DNA of 64,000 nucleotides, from the NCBI GenBank assembly GCA_030272155.1, contig CP126204.1, forward strand, positions 682,001-746,000, in the 5' to 3' direction. The translations under genes and the position numbers were made by a program. Positions 16,697 through 28,100 of this stretch are shown here, one piece after another. Every line of letters starts with the position of its first letter. Position 1 is the first letter of the stretch. Origin of the DNA: Tetradesmus obliquus (Eukaryota > Chlorophyta > Chlorophyceae > Sphaeropleales > Scenedesmaceae). The notes under the pieces were generated by a model that made no database searches, had not been told where the DNA came from, and worked only from the letters and a program-made list of their open reading frames with translations.

Positions 16697-16858
16697 GGGG
16701 TCATTGCCCGCTGCCGCCTCATCAACGCCCAGCTGCGCCAGCAAACCCCGATCAGGCAAACTGCGCACGCCTGCTCCTTCTACCAGGTGCTCCAGCCTAG
16801 CCCAGCCTGTAGCCCTGTCCCCGCACAAGAGTTCACCCAGAACCCAGCCACTTCACAC
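14990..16858. other. Convergent intergenic region between lipase and HISN1
   Basis: Holds both 3' regions. Three short direct repeats sharing GTCAGGCTGGA, spaced about 41-46 bases, lie at 15047-15153. A TTACA at 16293-16297 (TGTAA on the minus strand) is a possible HISN1 polyadenylation signal about 560 bases after its stop. A second copy of the HISN1 terminal exon is at 16614-16750. No gene seen. Confidence 0.5.
16614..16750 (-). repeat. Duplicated 3' end of the HISN1 terminal exon with expanded Ala-coding tract
   Basis: This is a second copy of the end of the last HISN1 exon, including its stop codon, placed downstream of the real stop at 16859. The copy carries a longer CTG/CAG run (poly-Ala in the coding sense) than the real exon. 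It would sit in the 3' UTR if transcribed. Confidence 0.8.
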
Positions 16859-19800
16859 TCAGCGGCGTGCCGGCGCTGCTTCCTGCGCTGCTGCGCCGTT
16901 GCTGGCCAGCACTGCTGCTGCTGCCGCGGGGTCGTTGCCTGCTGCCGCCTCGTCTATGCCCAGCTGCGCCAGCAGGCGCTGCCAGCGCAGCGGCTCCTCG
17001 TCAAAGATGTACGTCATGGGCTGCACCAGCACGCCGCTGCCGCCGATCTGCGCCGAAATAACATTAATATGACACAGGTGTGAGTTGTGGAGACCGACGC
17101 AATGTATAGATGTACGTCATGGGCTGCACCAGCACGCCGCTGCCGCCGATCTGCATTTAAAGTAACATACAAGACAGATTGTTCAGCATCAACAGTGATG
17201 CGCTGTGAAGATGTACGTCATGGGCTGCACCAGCACGCCGCTGCCGCCAATCTGCGCCGAAACAACATTGAAATGACACAGGTGTTAGTTGTGGAGACTG
17301 ACGCAATGTATAGATGTACGTCATGGGCTGCACCAGCACGCCACTGCCGCCGATCTGCAGTTGAATATGACATTCGCATTCGCAATGAAGATTAAGCCTT
17401 CAAAATTGCTTGAGGGAAACTATGTACGTCATGGGCTGCACCAGCACGCCGCTGCCGCCAATCTGCGGCGAAATGATGTTCACATACATTCACAACAATG
17501 CTGGTTAACGTTAAGAGCAACAATGTGTATACACGTACAGGTCCTTCTTGGCCACGCAAATCACGCTTGAACAAATGAAGGGAGTCTGACATTTTGAAAA
17601 GAACTCCTGCGCACCTTCTGCAGCGCCTTGACGCTGGGGTACAGGTTCTTCTTTGCCACGCACGCAGATCACGCACATTTGGATATCTTGTACAGATAAA
17701 TCAAGTAACAGAATCATCATGAAACACAAAAGAACCTGCGCACCTTCTGCAGCGCCTTGACGCTGGGGTACAGGTTCTTCTTTGCCACGCAAATGACGCG
17801 CACATGGCTATTCCCGAATGCTAATTATGTGAATCAATCTCAACTTGACCATGCGCACCTTCTGCAGCGCCTTGACGCTCGGGTACAGGTGGTTCTTTGC
17901 CACGCAAATGACGCGCACATGGCTATTCCCGAATGCTAATTATGCGAATCAATCTCAACTTGACCATGCGCACCTTCTGCAGCGCCTTGACGCTGGGGTA
18001 CAGGTTCTTCTTTGCCACGCAGATCACACACGCGTAGAAGCCGTGCTTGGCTGCCGCGCCACTCGCGCTGCCGTCCAGGCTGTACACCGGGCTGATGGTG
18101 GGCCCCTGCAGCCCGCGCAGGCCCTCCTGCTGCATCAGCAGCGTGGCCACGGCCTCAGGGCTCTCCCCGCGCATGTTAGCAATCACTGCAAAGTGAAAAA
18201 TGGACAAGCACCAACAGCAGGGTAAGGATCATGTCCAGCGGGATGCGTGCATGCATCGTGCTGCAACAGCAGCGTGGCCACAGCCTCGGGGCTCTGCCCG
18301 CACATGTTGGCAATCACTGCGGGATACAGAGTGATTAAGCATAAAAATAAGGGTCAGGATTGAGGCCAGCGAGTCACATGCATGTAACCTGCTGCACAAT
18401 GAGTGTGGCCACCGCCTCGAGGCTCTCGCCGCGCATGTTGACGGTTACTGCGGTTCAAGCAGACGCACAGCAGGCAGGTGGTAAGGCGGCTAAGAACAAG
18501 GTCAGCAGGCAAAGCGGGGATGTGCGGCTCTTGCCGCCTATGTCGGTGATCACTGCGTTCGGCAATATATGAAACACAGAAGCATGTTGAGAAGTGTTGA
18601 GCGCATGCCAGTGGCTGCCGTCCAGGCTGTACACTGGGCTGATGGTGGGCCCCTGCAGCCCGCGCAGGCCCTCCTGCTGCATCAGCAGCGTGACCACCGC
18701 CTCGGGGCTCTCCCCGCGCATGTTGGCGATCACTGCAGAGTGAGAAATGGAAAGGCATAAACAGCAGGGTTGAGACCATGTCCAGCGGGATGCGTGCATG
18801 CACCCTGCTGCATCAGCAGCGCGGCCACGGCCTCGGGGCTCTCCCCGCGCATGTTGGCGATCACTGCGGGATAAAGAGTGAGGACGCATAAGCAAAAGGG
18901 TAAGCAATACGGCAGACAGGTCACATGCATTTATCAGCAGCGTGGCCACAGCCTCAGGGCCCCTGCCGCGCCTGTTGGTGGTCACTGCGGTACAAACAGA
19001 CGCACAGAAGGCAGTTGCTAAGGCAGGTAAGAACAAGGCCAGCAGGCAGGAGTGGGGATGTGCGGCCTCAGGGCTCGAGGTTGTCGTCACCCATGTTGGC
19101 GGTCACTGCAGTTTTCAAACATTGCCTAAGCATGTTTGTCAGTTGTCGAGCGCGTGCCAGTGGCTGCCGTCCAGGCTGCACACCGGGCTGATGGTGGGCG
19201 CCTGCAGCCCGCGCAGGCCCTCCTGCTGCATCAGCAGCGTGGCCACGGCCTCGGGGCTCTCCCCGCGCATGTTGGCAATCACTGCGGTTGAAAAGTTAAA
19301 AAAGGCACAAGGGTTAGTGTTGTGGTACTGCAGGCCCTCCTGCTGCATCAGCAGCGTGGCCACAGCCTCAGGGCTCCCCCCGCGCATGATGGCGATCACT
19401 GCAGAGTGAGAAATGGACAAGCATAGACAGCAGGGTTGAGATCATGTCCAGCGGGATGCGTGCATGCACCCTGCTGCATCAGCAGCGTGGCCACTGCCTC
19501 GGGGCTCTCCCCGCGCATGTTGGCAATCACTGCAGAGTGAGAAATGGAAAGGCATAAACAGCAGGGTTGAGATCATGTCCAGCGGGATGCGTGCATGCAC
19601 CCTGCTGCATCAGCAGCGTGGCCACTGCCTCGGGGCTCTCCCCGCGCATGTTGGCAATCACTGCAAGGCAAAGAATGGACAAGCTTCAGACACCGGTTAG
19701 GATCAACAGTCAGCCAGTGACATGCATGTGTCCTGCTGCATCAGCGGGGTGGCCACCGCCTCAGGGTCCGCGCCGCGCATGTTGGCGATCACTGCGGTTG

Positions 19801-20862
19801 AGCAGAAACATGGGATGACCCACACACAAGACAGCAGGCTTCTGATCTATCAGAAGCCCGCGCCACACCCAGCACGCACCTGAGTAGAAATGCTCAACCT
19901 TGAAGTGTGCATCCAGGCGCTCCAGCAGCTCGTGCAGCACAGGCATATCACAACAACGACCCACACACAAGGCATCAGGCGTTCAAAGAAACAGCAACCT
20001 TGCCACACCCTGCACACACCTGAGTAGAACTGCTCCGCTGTGAGGTGTGCATCCAGGTGCCCCAGCAGCTCGTGCAGCACAAACACATCATACCAATGAC
20101 CCACATGCAAGCCATCAGGCATTCAAAGGAACAGCAACCCCTTGCTTCACCCAGCACACACCTGAGTAGAATTGCTCTGCCTTGAGGTGTGCGTCCAGCC
20201 GTTCCAGCAGCACACTACACAGACTACACCACCACACACGCAAGGCAGCAAGCGTGGAGGCCAAGCCCCAACACATCAGCCACCACACACGCACCTGAGT
20301 AGAACTGCTCTGCCTTGAGGTGTGCATCTAGGCGCTCCAGCAGCTCGTGCAGCACTGGCAGCAGCTGCTGTGGCCGCTCCGTGAGGCTGCGCCTGTTGGC
20401 CACTAGCACACCCTGGCTGTCCACGATGCGGCCGCCCTCAATCTCGCGCAGGTTGTTCTCCTTGAGCGTCACGCCTGCAGTTGCGGGACACATCGATATG
20501 GCAGTCGAGTTGTGTTAGCATGTGTGTCAGGTGATCTCGCTCAAGTTGTTCTGTGTCACGCCTGGCGGCAGCAGCAGCAGCAGCAGCAACAGCACAAATG
20601 TCAGCGCAGCCCATGGCTGGTGCTGCCTCCAGCGCGCCATCAGCTTTGAAGTCACGGCCATAACACTGTAACAACTGTTGTAACTGTTATACAACCCCGA
20701 CCAAGCATCTTACCTGTCGACACCAGGTCCAGGATGATGTCAGCGCAGCCCATGGCTGGTGCTGCCTCCAGCGCTCCGTCTGCGGTGAGCAGCGCCACGT
20801 GCTCAAAGCCGGCCTGATCGAAGAAGCGCTTCGCAATGGCGTGGTAGCCTGCAGCAGCAGCA

Positions 20863-20915
<53 letters not shown>

Positions 20916-21783
20916 GGATCAGGCATGCCACGTGCTCAAAGCCGGCCTGGTCGAAGAAGCGCTTCGCAATAGCGTGGCAGACTGCAGCGGCAGCAGCAGC
21001 ACCAGCAGCAGCCAAAGATGAGCAGACCGCAGAGGACAAGGAGCAGCAGCACGTGCAAAGAGAACGCATCTGACAGCAGCAGATGCTATGCTCCTCTTTG
21101 GGCAGTCAGCGTTGCCAGCATCTCCACCAACTAGTCACCACACGACAAGCTGCAGCAACCGACCCCAATACTTAAAACAATGAAGCACGATCCTGGCACG
21201 CTGCGGCACCTGTGACCACGCGCAGTGGCGTCTCCTCCGTCCAGCAGTCCATAGCAGTCAACCAGTCGCAACAGCAACAGCCGCAACACAACATAACATG
21301 GAGAACACAACCAGCAACCTGGTAACGCATGAGCCTAGCACGTTGTTGCACTTGTGACCACGCGCAGTGGCGTCTCCTCCGTCCAGCAGTCCATGGCAGC
21401 AGCTGCTCCAGGTTGTGCACAACAGCATTTATGCAACAAAACCAGCACAATGTAGGAGACCAGCCCCCGCACCTGTCACCACGCGCAGGGGTGTCTCCTC
21501 CGTCCAGCAGTCCATATCGCAGTCAGCCAGACGCAACAGCAACAGTCGCAACACAACATAACATGGAGAACACAATGAGCAAGCTAGTGACGCATGAGCC
21601 TAGCACGTTTCCGCACCTGTGACCACGCGCAGTGGCGTCTCCTCGGTCCAGCAGTCCATGGCCCGCAGCTGCTCCAGGTTGTTCACGTTTGCAAACTTGC
21701 CGCCCATGGGCACACCCAGCGCCAGGTGGCAGTGCCCAAAGCCCAGCGCCTCGTGCACAACCACCAGGTCGCTGCAGCAGCAA

Positions 21784-21815
<32 letters not shown>

Positions 21816-21913
21816 TGTTAATGCAAGTAAGACAAATGGCTGGCTCAATTTGTGACCAGCGCCAGGTGGCAGTGCCCAAAGCCCAGCGCCTCATGCACAA
21901 CCACCAGATCACT

Positions 21914-21955
<42 letters not shown>

Positions 21956-22069
21956 ACAGCAGCAGCAGCAAGTTCATTGGTGTCCAACACCAGGCTAGCT
22001 CGAATGACTACTGGGGCTGGGTGGCAGTGCCCGAAGCCCAGCGCCTCGTGGACAACCACCAGATCACTG

Positions 22070-22103
<34 letters not shown>

Positions 22104-24251
22104 GGGGGCATCAAAGTCGGACATGAGTGATTCAGATACTACGCTTGGTCAGTTTTCCAAGCTTAGGTGGCAGTGCCCGAAGCCCAGCGCCTCACCAGTA
22201 ACCACCAAAGCACTGCTACTGCTGCTGCTGCTGCTGCGAGTTCATAGCCCACCTGTCGCCGTCCTGATCTCCTGGAACATGTCATAGCCCACGATGTCTG
22301 CCCACATGATCCAATGCCTGCTGCTGCTGCTGTTGCCGGTGCTGCTGCAGAATGTAAGCACAACATGTTGCATCAAAAGCCGCACCTGTCGCCGTCTCCG
22401 ATCTTCTGGAACATGTCATAGCCCACGATGCCTACATGACCCTGCTGCTGCTACCGCCACACCCTGCTGCTGCTGCTGCTACTGCTGCTGCTGTCTTTTT
22501 CATGCGCACCTGTCGCCGTCGCCGATCTCCTGGAACATGTCATAGCCCACAATGCCCAGGTCGATGTCACCCCTGCCCCCGCTGCTGCTGCCACTGGAAC
22601 TAGGCAGTGTGTTCCTACATGCCTTGCATGACCCTGCTGTTGCTGCTGCTGCTGCTACATATGATGTTTACCTGTCGCCGTCGCCGATCTCCTGGAACAT
22701 GTCATAGCCCACAATGCCCAGGTCGATGTCACCCAGGCGCAGCTTGCGCACCACGTCACTGGCACGCTGGAACCACACCTCCACGCCAGGGATCTGCAGG
22801 TTTGCAATATTGTCATGTTGCACATGACAGCAGGGCACAAGGTTGCACGCGAGTCAACGAACAGAGACACTTGCTTGGTTCGTGTGGGGCAACTGCAGCA
22901 GCAAGAGGAGCGCTGGAACCACACCTCGACGCCAGGGATCTGCGGGGACATGACAAACAGGCACAGGTTGCAAGTGTGGCGACAAAGAGACTCCCTGGGC
23001 GGCAAGTGCAGCAGGGCTTGACTGGTCACGTGCACTCGACACCGGCTGGTGTTGATGTCTGCCTGAGCAGCACCAATCTGCACGCCACAGCTACTGGTGT
23101 GGCTGCTGTGCATGACCTCATCTGCCAACTATCACCGGACTACTGACACCAGCGTACTGGTGGCGTTATTGCAGCTGTAAGCTTGTGCTCTGCTGCTGCT
23201 GCTGCTTGGTGCCCTCCAACCAGCAAATGCACAAGCGAGGCTCCCTGTGTGCTCCTGCATTGTCACTGTACGGTTGAGTTGTGCTGCTGCCTGTACTGCC
23301 TGCACTGCTGCAACTGTACTGCGCACCTGAGGGATCTTGGCAACGTACTGCCTCGGGTTGGGCTTGTACACTGACAGTGCACAGTCCTGCAGCGCCAAGC
23401 AGACATAGCAGCACATACGAAGGGCAGCGTGTGAGTGCCATTGAAGTATGGCATCGGCCTGCATGCTGTCTGCGCAGGTGCAGGGAGCAGGCCAGAGCTG
23501 GTCGTGCTCCTGCCACCATACTGGGCTTGAAACGGCTGCCACTGCAAACATAATGTGCACCACTGACTGCCAATGAATCCTACATAACTCTGGGTATAGC
23601 TGCTGATGAGTGATGTTGTTTGGCTACCTGTCAGGCCTGCCGCTCAGTCTGACATCAGGTCTCTGAGGTGCTGTGCCTCTGAGGGTGCTTGCTGCTACGT
23701 TTCCAACCGGCGTCACAGCAAGCGTGCCATACAGCACTAGAATGTGTTACCATTGCTACCATGCTGTCAGTACAGCCACAGCACGCTTGCAGGTATGACG
23801 GGTGCAGCTGCTACAGCCAACAGTTGCCGCATCGCACCTTCAGCAGCTGCATAGTATCCTCTGCCATGCGGCCCTTGCTGGGCAGCCCCAGGCGAATTGA
23901 GTCACGAGGAATGGGCTTTGGCAATTTTGTGACTGTTTTCAAGGCGTTGAAAAAGCCAATGGGATGTCAGCAGTTGCACAAACTGTTCTTGGCAGCGGGT
24001 GGTGCCAGCAGCAGGCAACAGCAGGACCTATCCTCTCATGGATACGAACCTGTGTGGACGTCGTCCCTCCTTATCAAGCTGGCAGTAATCTGCAGTTCTC
24101 CACGCCCGCAGACGTATCGCTGCTTGCTAGTGCGTGCTGCAACCCTCCTGCACCCCACTGCTGCTGGGCTGCCCTGGCCGCCTGGGCTGCATACTAGCCC
24201 TGCCTGGCTAGATTTCTGCAGTTGAGAACGTTGCTGAATCATTTTATTCAT
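16859..24251 (-). CDS. HISN1: ATP phosphoribosyltransferase, plastid-targeted (first step of histidine biosynthesis)
   Basis: Nine minus-strand exons (24251-24050, 23932-23838, 23386-23327, 22793-22672, 21771-21617, 20848-20714, 20474-20295, 18185-17974, 17047-16859) close in phase to 449 residues. Exon 1 is Ser/Arg/Gln-rich and reads as a chloroplast transit peptide. Conserved HisG blocks follow: [96 protein letters not shown] (phosphoribosyl-binding loop region), [40 protein letters not shown] and [17 protein letters not shown], the last blocks forming the regulatory C-terminal domain of long-form enzymes. It couples ATP and PRPP to form phosphoribosyl-ATP. One full copy of each exon exists; about 35 partial copies fill the introns. 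Exon 1 and its splice to exon 2 are the least certain part. Confidence 0.9.
17100..17480 (-). repeat. Four extra copies of the HISN1 exon 9 acceptor junction
   Basis: The first about 45 bases of the last exon, encoding [14 protein letters not shown] with the preceding CAG acceptor, recur at about 17110-17155, 17211-17255, 17313-17358 and 17422-17466, upstream of the real exon start at 17047 (minus strand). The intervals are about 100 bases and also carry repeated intron sequence. Confidence 0.85.
17537..17967 (-). repeat. Extra copies of the HISN1 exon 8 donor junction
   Basis: The 3' end of exon 8 (encoding [15 protein letters not shown] followed by the GTGCG donor) recurs downstream of the real exon: full copies at about 17608-17670, 17738-17795 and 17852-17910 and a partial one near 17538-17567. 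Two adjacent units of about 114 bases (from about 17740 to 17965) are nearly identical including intron sequence, so at least one duplication is recent. Confidence 0.85.
18235..19800 (-). repeat. About eleven extra copies of the HISN1 exon 8 acceptor junction
   Basis: The exon 8 start, encoding [20 protein letters not shown], with the TGCAG acceptor, is repeated upstream of the real exon (which starts at 18185) at about 18260, 18395, 18604-18735, 18810, 18930, 19060, 19160-19285, 19335, 19470, 19603 and 19735. Two copies (18604-18735 and 19160-19285) reach further into the exon, through the [17 protein letters not shown] codons. Most keep the acceptor; some are degenerate. None keeps the full exon. 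Confidence 0.85.
19870..20220 (-). repeat. Three extra copies of the HISN1 exon 7 donor junction
   Basis: The end of exon 7 ([19 protein letters not shown] plus the GTGCG donor) recurs at about 19876-19945, 20018-20085 and 20158-20215, downstream of the real end at 20295 on the minus strand. Confidence 0.8.
20580..20660 (-). repeat. Partial copy of HISN1 exon 6, 3' part
   Basis: The bases encoding [14 protein letters not shown] of exon 6 recur here, in the intron downstream of the real exon (20848-20714). A different partial copy, of the exon 6 start ([16 protein letters not shown]), lies upstream at about 20930-20985. Confidence 0.75.
20867..20985 (-). repeat. (CAG)n tract and upstream copy of the HISN1 exon 6 start
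   Basis: Next to the exon 6 acceptor is a run of about 15 CAG triplets (CTG in the coding sense), followed upstream by a second copy of the exon 6 start and another CAG-rich tract. It has the same order, CTG tract then acceptor then exon start, as the real junction. Confidence 0.75.
21205..21530 (-). repeat. Three extra copies of the HISN1 exon 5 donor junction
   Basis: The exon 5 end ([15 protein letters not shown] and the GTGCGG donor) recurs at about 21208-21260, 21350-21410 and 21470-21525, downstream of the real exon end at 21617. Confidence 0.8.
21858..22217 (-). repeat. Three extra copies of the HISN1 exon 5 acceptor junction
   Basis: The exon 5 start ([18 protein letters not shown]) with a CTG-rich tract and CAG acceptor recurs at about 21859-21917, 22018-22077 and 22168-22215, upstream of the real start at 21771. 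Confidence 0.8.
22249..22570 (-). repeat. Three extra copies of the HISN1 exon 4 donor junction
   Basis: The exon 4 end ([14 protein letters not shown] with a GT donor) recurs at about 22249-22295, 22384-22430 and 22507-22570, the last being essentially identical to the real end at 22672-22733. One copy has a one-base deletion. An upstream copy of the exon 4 start, with its acceptor, lies at 22905-22941. Confidence 0.8.
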
Positions 24252-24603
24252 CTTGAAGCGATAACAACACTGCAGGATCGGGAATGTCGGCGAATGTGCG
24301 ATGACCGAGGGAGAGAACCTACAGCAATCTCAAGAGCGTGCGCAGACGGCAGCAGACCTGCCACACGACAAATTGCGTGGAATCATGCTGCTGCCAGGAT
24401 AGGATTCCCTTGGCGGGTGTGTCAGGTGTTATTCCTGACCGGCGAGTGAGTTTGCCAATTAATGCTTAGAACGGAACGCCCTAGGTCGAAATTTTCAGTG
24501 GAAGCAGGCGAAGCTGCATGCAACGATGCTGGCGTAGCCCGGCGGGCCGGCAAAGTTCACACAACCCCTTCTTGTTGTTGGCTTCTATTGTTCGGCCAGC
24601 AGC
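24252..24603. promoter_or_regulatory. Probable bidirectional promoter between HISN1 and the phosphatase-polymerase fusion
   Basis: The start codons at 24251 (minus) and 24604 (plus) leave 352 bp for both promoters and leaders. No distinct motif was recognised. The call rests on gene orientation. Confidence 0.4.
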
Positions 24604-25112
24604 ATGGCCGACGACTATGCTATCAACCTAGGTAGCGAAGAGGATGGCACAGCAGAGGCTGCTGTGGAGCCCAGGGCGGCAGCTACAGCAGACGGCCAGG
24701 TGGGGAACTGCACTGTGCACCCTGGCAACCCTGTATCAGTGGCATCTGGTGCTGCACAGCTAAGATTCTGATGTGTATCAACTCAAAATGCTCTTTTGCC
24801 GCTGTGCACCATCCCTGCCAGTTTATTTCAGTGTGTGGGGTGTGTAACGGCCTTGATGTCAGGAAAGCCGCAACGCAGCTGTTAGCATAGCCCACCTTGC
24901 TGGTGTTCCTGCAACATAGTCCACACGCACAACGTGTCAGCCCAATGTAACACACCATACCGCTGTGTTGCTGCATGGCCAGCTTGCACGGGTGCAGCAC
25001 TCACCAACCAAACCCTACTTTCCAACACTCGCCTGCGCCCTGCAGATGGCAGCAGCTGTTGCTGTGCCAGCTCGTACACAAGGAGCAGAGCAGCAGCAGG
25101 ACCAGCAGCAGG

Positions 25113-25156
<44 letters not shown>

Positions 25157-28100
25157 GAGGACCACCCGGAGCAGCAATCAGGTGGCGCTGCAGGCACCTC
25201 GCGCAGGCAGCGGCAAAAAGACAGGCTGCAGGGCGACAACAAGGATGAGCAGCAGGACGACAACCGGATCCTCATTTTGTTTGACCTGAATGGCGTGTTG
25301 ACTGACCACACTCCTGCAAGGCATGAGGGACGCTATGTGGTGAGACAGCAGCAGGATTGCCTTGCTGCAGTGGGGCGTGGGCCAGCAGCGTTGTTGCTAG
25401 GGCTTGCCAGGTGATGATGGCGAGGATTGCGTTGCTGCAAGATGCGCACTGTGCTTGAGCATGAGCAGAGAAACCTACGCAGGCGCTTGGGGAAGCCAGG
25501 CGCCTGCTTCTGGAGACATGCAGTTGCAGCTCTTGCTGGCACTCTGCGAGCGACACTGCTACCCTGGGGTTGCATGTGGGACCGCACGTGCCATGCACAT
25601 TGTAGCTGTGCTGGCTGTACAAGCAAACCTTCAACCACAGCGTGCATACGAGCAGCTTGCGCTTACACCAGCAACCGCCCAGCTGCAATGCAAAAGCACC
25701 ACCCTGCGCCTGATGGCGTGTGCTCGCCCAGCGCTGCAGCATGTTAACCATCCGTAGCAACCCGCCCACAAAACATACACCGCAACTTCTGTGGGCCATG
25801 CTCGACAGAAGGGCTTTCCTGCAAGCAGCTTCCTGCAAGCGCTTTCCTGCAAGCCGTGCGAGCGTGCGACCCCGTTTCCTGCAAGCAGGTGCGTGATCAT
25901 GTGGTGCGGCCGCACATCGAGGAGTTGCTGCGGCTGCTGCCCCACTTCAGGCTGGGCGTGTTCAGCAGCGCCACCAGCCGCACCGTGAACACAGCGCTGG
26001 GCGTGATTCACCGGCGGCTGAGGGACATTGCGCGCGCCAAGGCCCTAGGTGAGTGCTGATTGTGATGCAGTGAGGTGTAGTGGGCTGCACTGTGGTGTGT
26101 GCGGCGTCATCTGCTTGCCGGCGGGTGTCCTGCAGCTGCCGTGTGGCATGCAAGTATCGTGTGGGCGTGTCTTTTCGAAATGGATGCACTGGCTGCTGGG
26201 CGTGTTCAGCAGCGCCACCAGCCGCACCGTCAACACAGCGCTGAGCGTGATCCACCGGCGCCTGAGGGACATTGCGCGCGCCAAAGGCCTCGGTGAGAGC
26301 TGATTGTAATGTAGCGAGGCGCATTGGGCTGCACTGTGTTGTGTGCGGCGTCATCTGCTTGCCGGCGGGTGTCCTGCAGCTGCCGTGTGGCATGCAGTAT
26401 CGTTGTGGGCGTGTTTTTTTGAAATGGATGCACTAGCTGCTGGGCGTGTTCAGCAGCGCCACCAGCTGCACCGTCAACACAGCGCTGGGCGTGATCCACC
26501 GGCGCCTGAGGGACATTGCGCGCGCCAAAGGCCTAGGTGGGTGGCTGTGCTGCAGGCAGTCCTGCAGCGAGCAGTTGTGTTGTGCGCGGCGCCATCAGCT
26601 CAACTGCTGTCAAGTGTAACGCAGCAGTGTAACGCTTCCGCCATCAACCCCTGCAGACAGCCTGCTGCTGTGTGACTATTTGTATGCTGGCCGCCTTATC
26701 ATCTGCAGATGGGCTGCACGTGCCTCCCATCCGGGCCATGTTCAGCGTGGTGTGTGACAGGAGCTCCTGCCAGCCAGACCCACACGTGAGTGTGAGACAG
26801 GCTTTCATGTTAGCCCTGCACGTGAGTGTGAGACAGGCTTTCATGTTAGCCCTGCACGTGATGCAGCCAATGCCGGGCGACTGGCAGCTGTGGAAGCGAG
26901 TGAGAGCGCAATAACAGGCCTGCTGTAGGGCCATTGGATGCTACACATGCAGTACATGCAGCTGTGGAACAGCTGCATCCCTACAGCTCACCATGCACGC
27001 GGTTGCCTGCTGTGTGTATGCTGTCGCACCTCGCAGCTGATGCATAGTGCATGCCCCTGGACCAAAAACTGCCGCTGCTCTCCCTCTTCAAGCCTGCATT
27101 TGATGCTTTCGAAGCTCCAACCCAAAAAAACGTTCAAATGTTGTCGCAGTGGCGATCACGGCCTGATGGCAAGGAGTGGGACACCATCAAGCCTCTGGCC
27201 CGGCTGGGCTTTGACCTGGACCGCACGCTGCTGGTTGACAACGACCACTACAAGAGCGCAGCAGGCGAGGAGGACAGCATGCTGCTGGTGCCGCACTGGG
27301 AGCAGTGCCCGGGTGAGCATTGTCCTAGGGTTTATGTGTTAGCATGCATCAAGCCAGCCGCCCTTGTGCTTGGAGCTTCTCTCTGGCTGTGTTCTGTGTG
27401 ATAGCAGTTGTTGACAAGAGGAATTGTGCAAACAATTATGTATTGCTTGAAGCGGCAGCCTACGCTGCTGGTCGACAACGACCACTACAAGAGCGCAGCA
27501 GGCGAGGAGGACAGCATGCTGCTGGTGCCACACTGGGAGCAGTGCCCGGGTGAGCAGTGCCCTGGTGTTTGAGTGTGTGTGACATGGTGCTGCTGGTACT
27601 GAAGCCAATAGCCTTTGTGTTTGCGGATCTCTCTCCTGTGTGTGTGCGTGCAAAACATTTGTGTCTTCAGCCTGCCAGAAGCGCTTCTCACACTGCTGAC
27701 TCTCTTAGGACACTGCTGACCTGGCACATGATCTGTTGTGCTGCTTGCCGCCTGCTGCCGCAGTCTCGGACCGCGACCTGCCGCTGCTGGTGCAGCTGCT
27801 GCTGCAGCGGCTGAAAGAGGAGCCTGGGGATGTGAGGCCACATCTGGAAAGCATCCGGCAGGATCTGCTGCTGCTGCGGGAGCAGGGGCTGCCCCCGCAG
27901 CTTGAGCAACAGGCGCAGCAGGCGGCTGAGCAGCAGCAGCAGCTGGAGCTTGCGAGCGCGGAGCAGTTTGCGCAGATGCGGCAGCAGCGAGAGCAGCAGC
28001 AGCAGCAGCAGCAGTGTGCTGCTGGCTCTGCCAGGGCCCCTGGAGCGGGGCAGGAAAGGGATCCAGCTTTCATGATGAAGGGGTGTAGGGTTGAGGGCTT

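Noticed and set aside
17100..19800. Regularly spaced repeats considered as a CRISPR array
   Set aside because: Repeats code for parts of HISN1 and carry splice sites; units vary in length and spacers are themselves repeated. Eukaryotic introns.
17400..23560. Many plus-strand frames of 60-180 residues over the HISN1 locus
   Set aside because: They are antisense shadows of the HISN1 exon copies; the minus-strand frames match the HisG family and the plus-strand ones match nothing.
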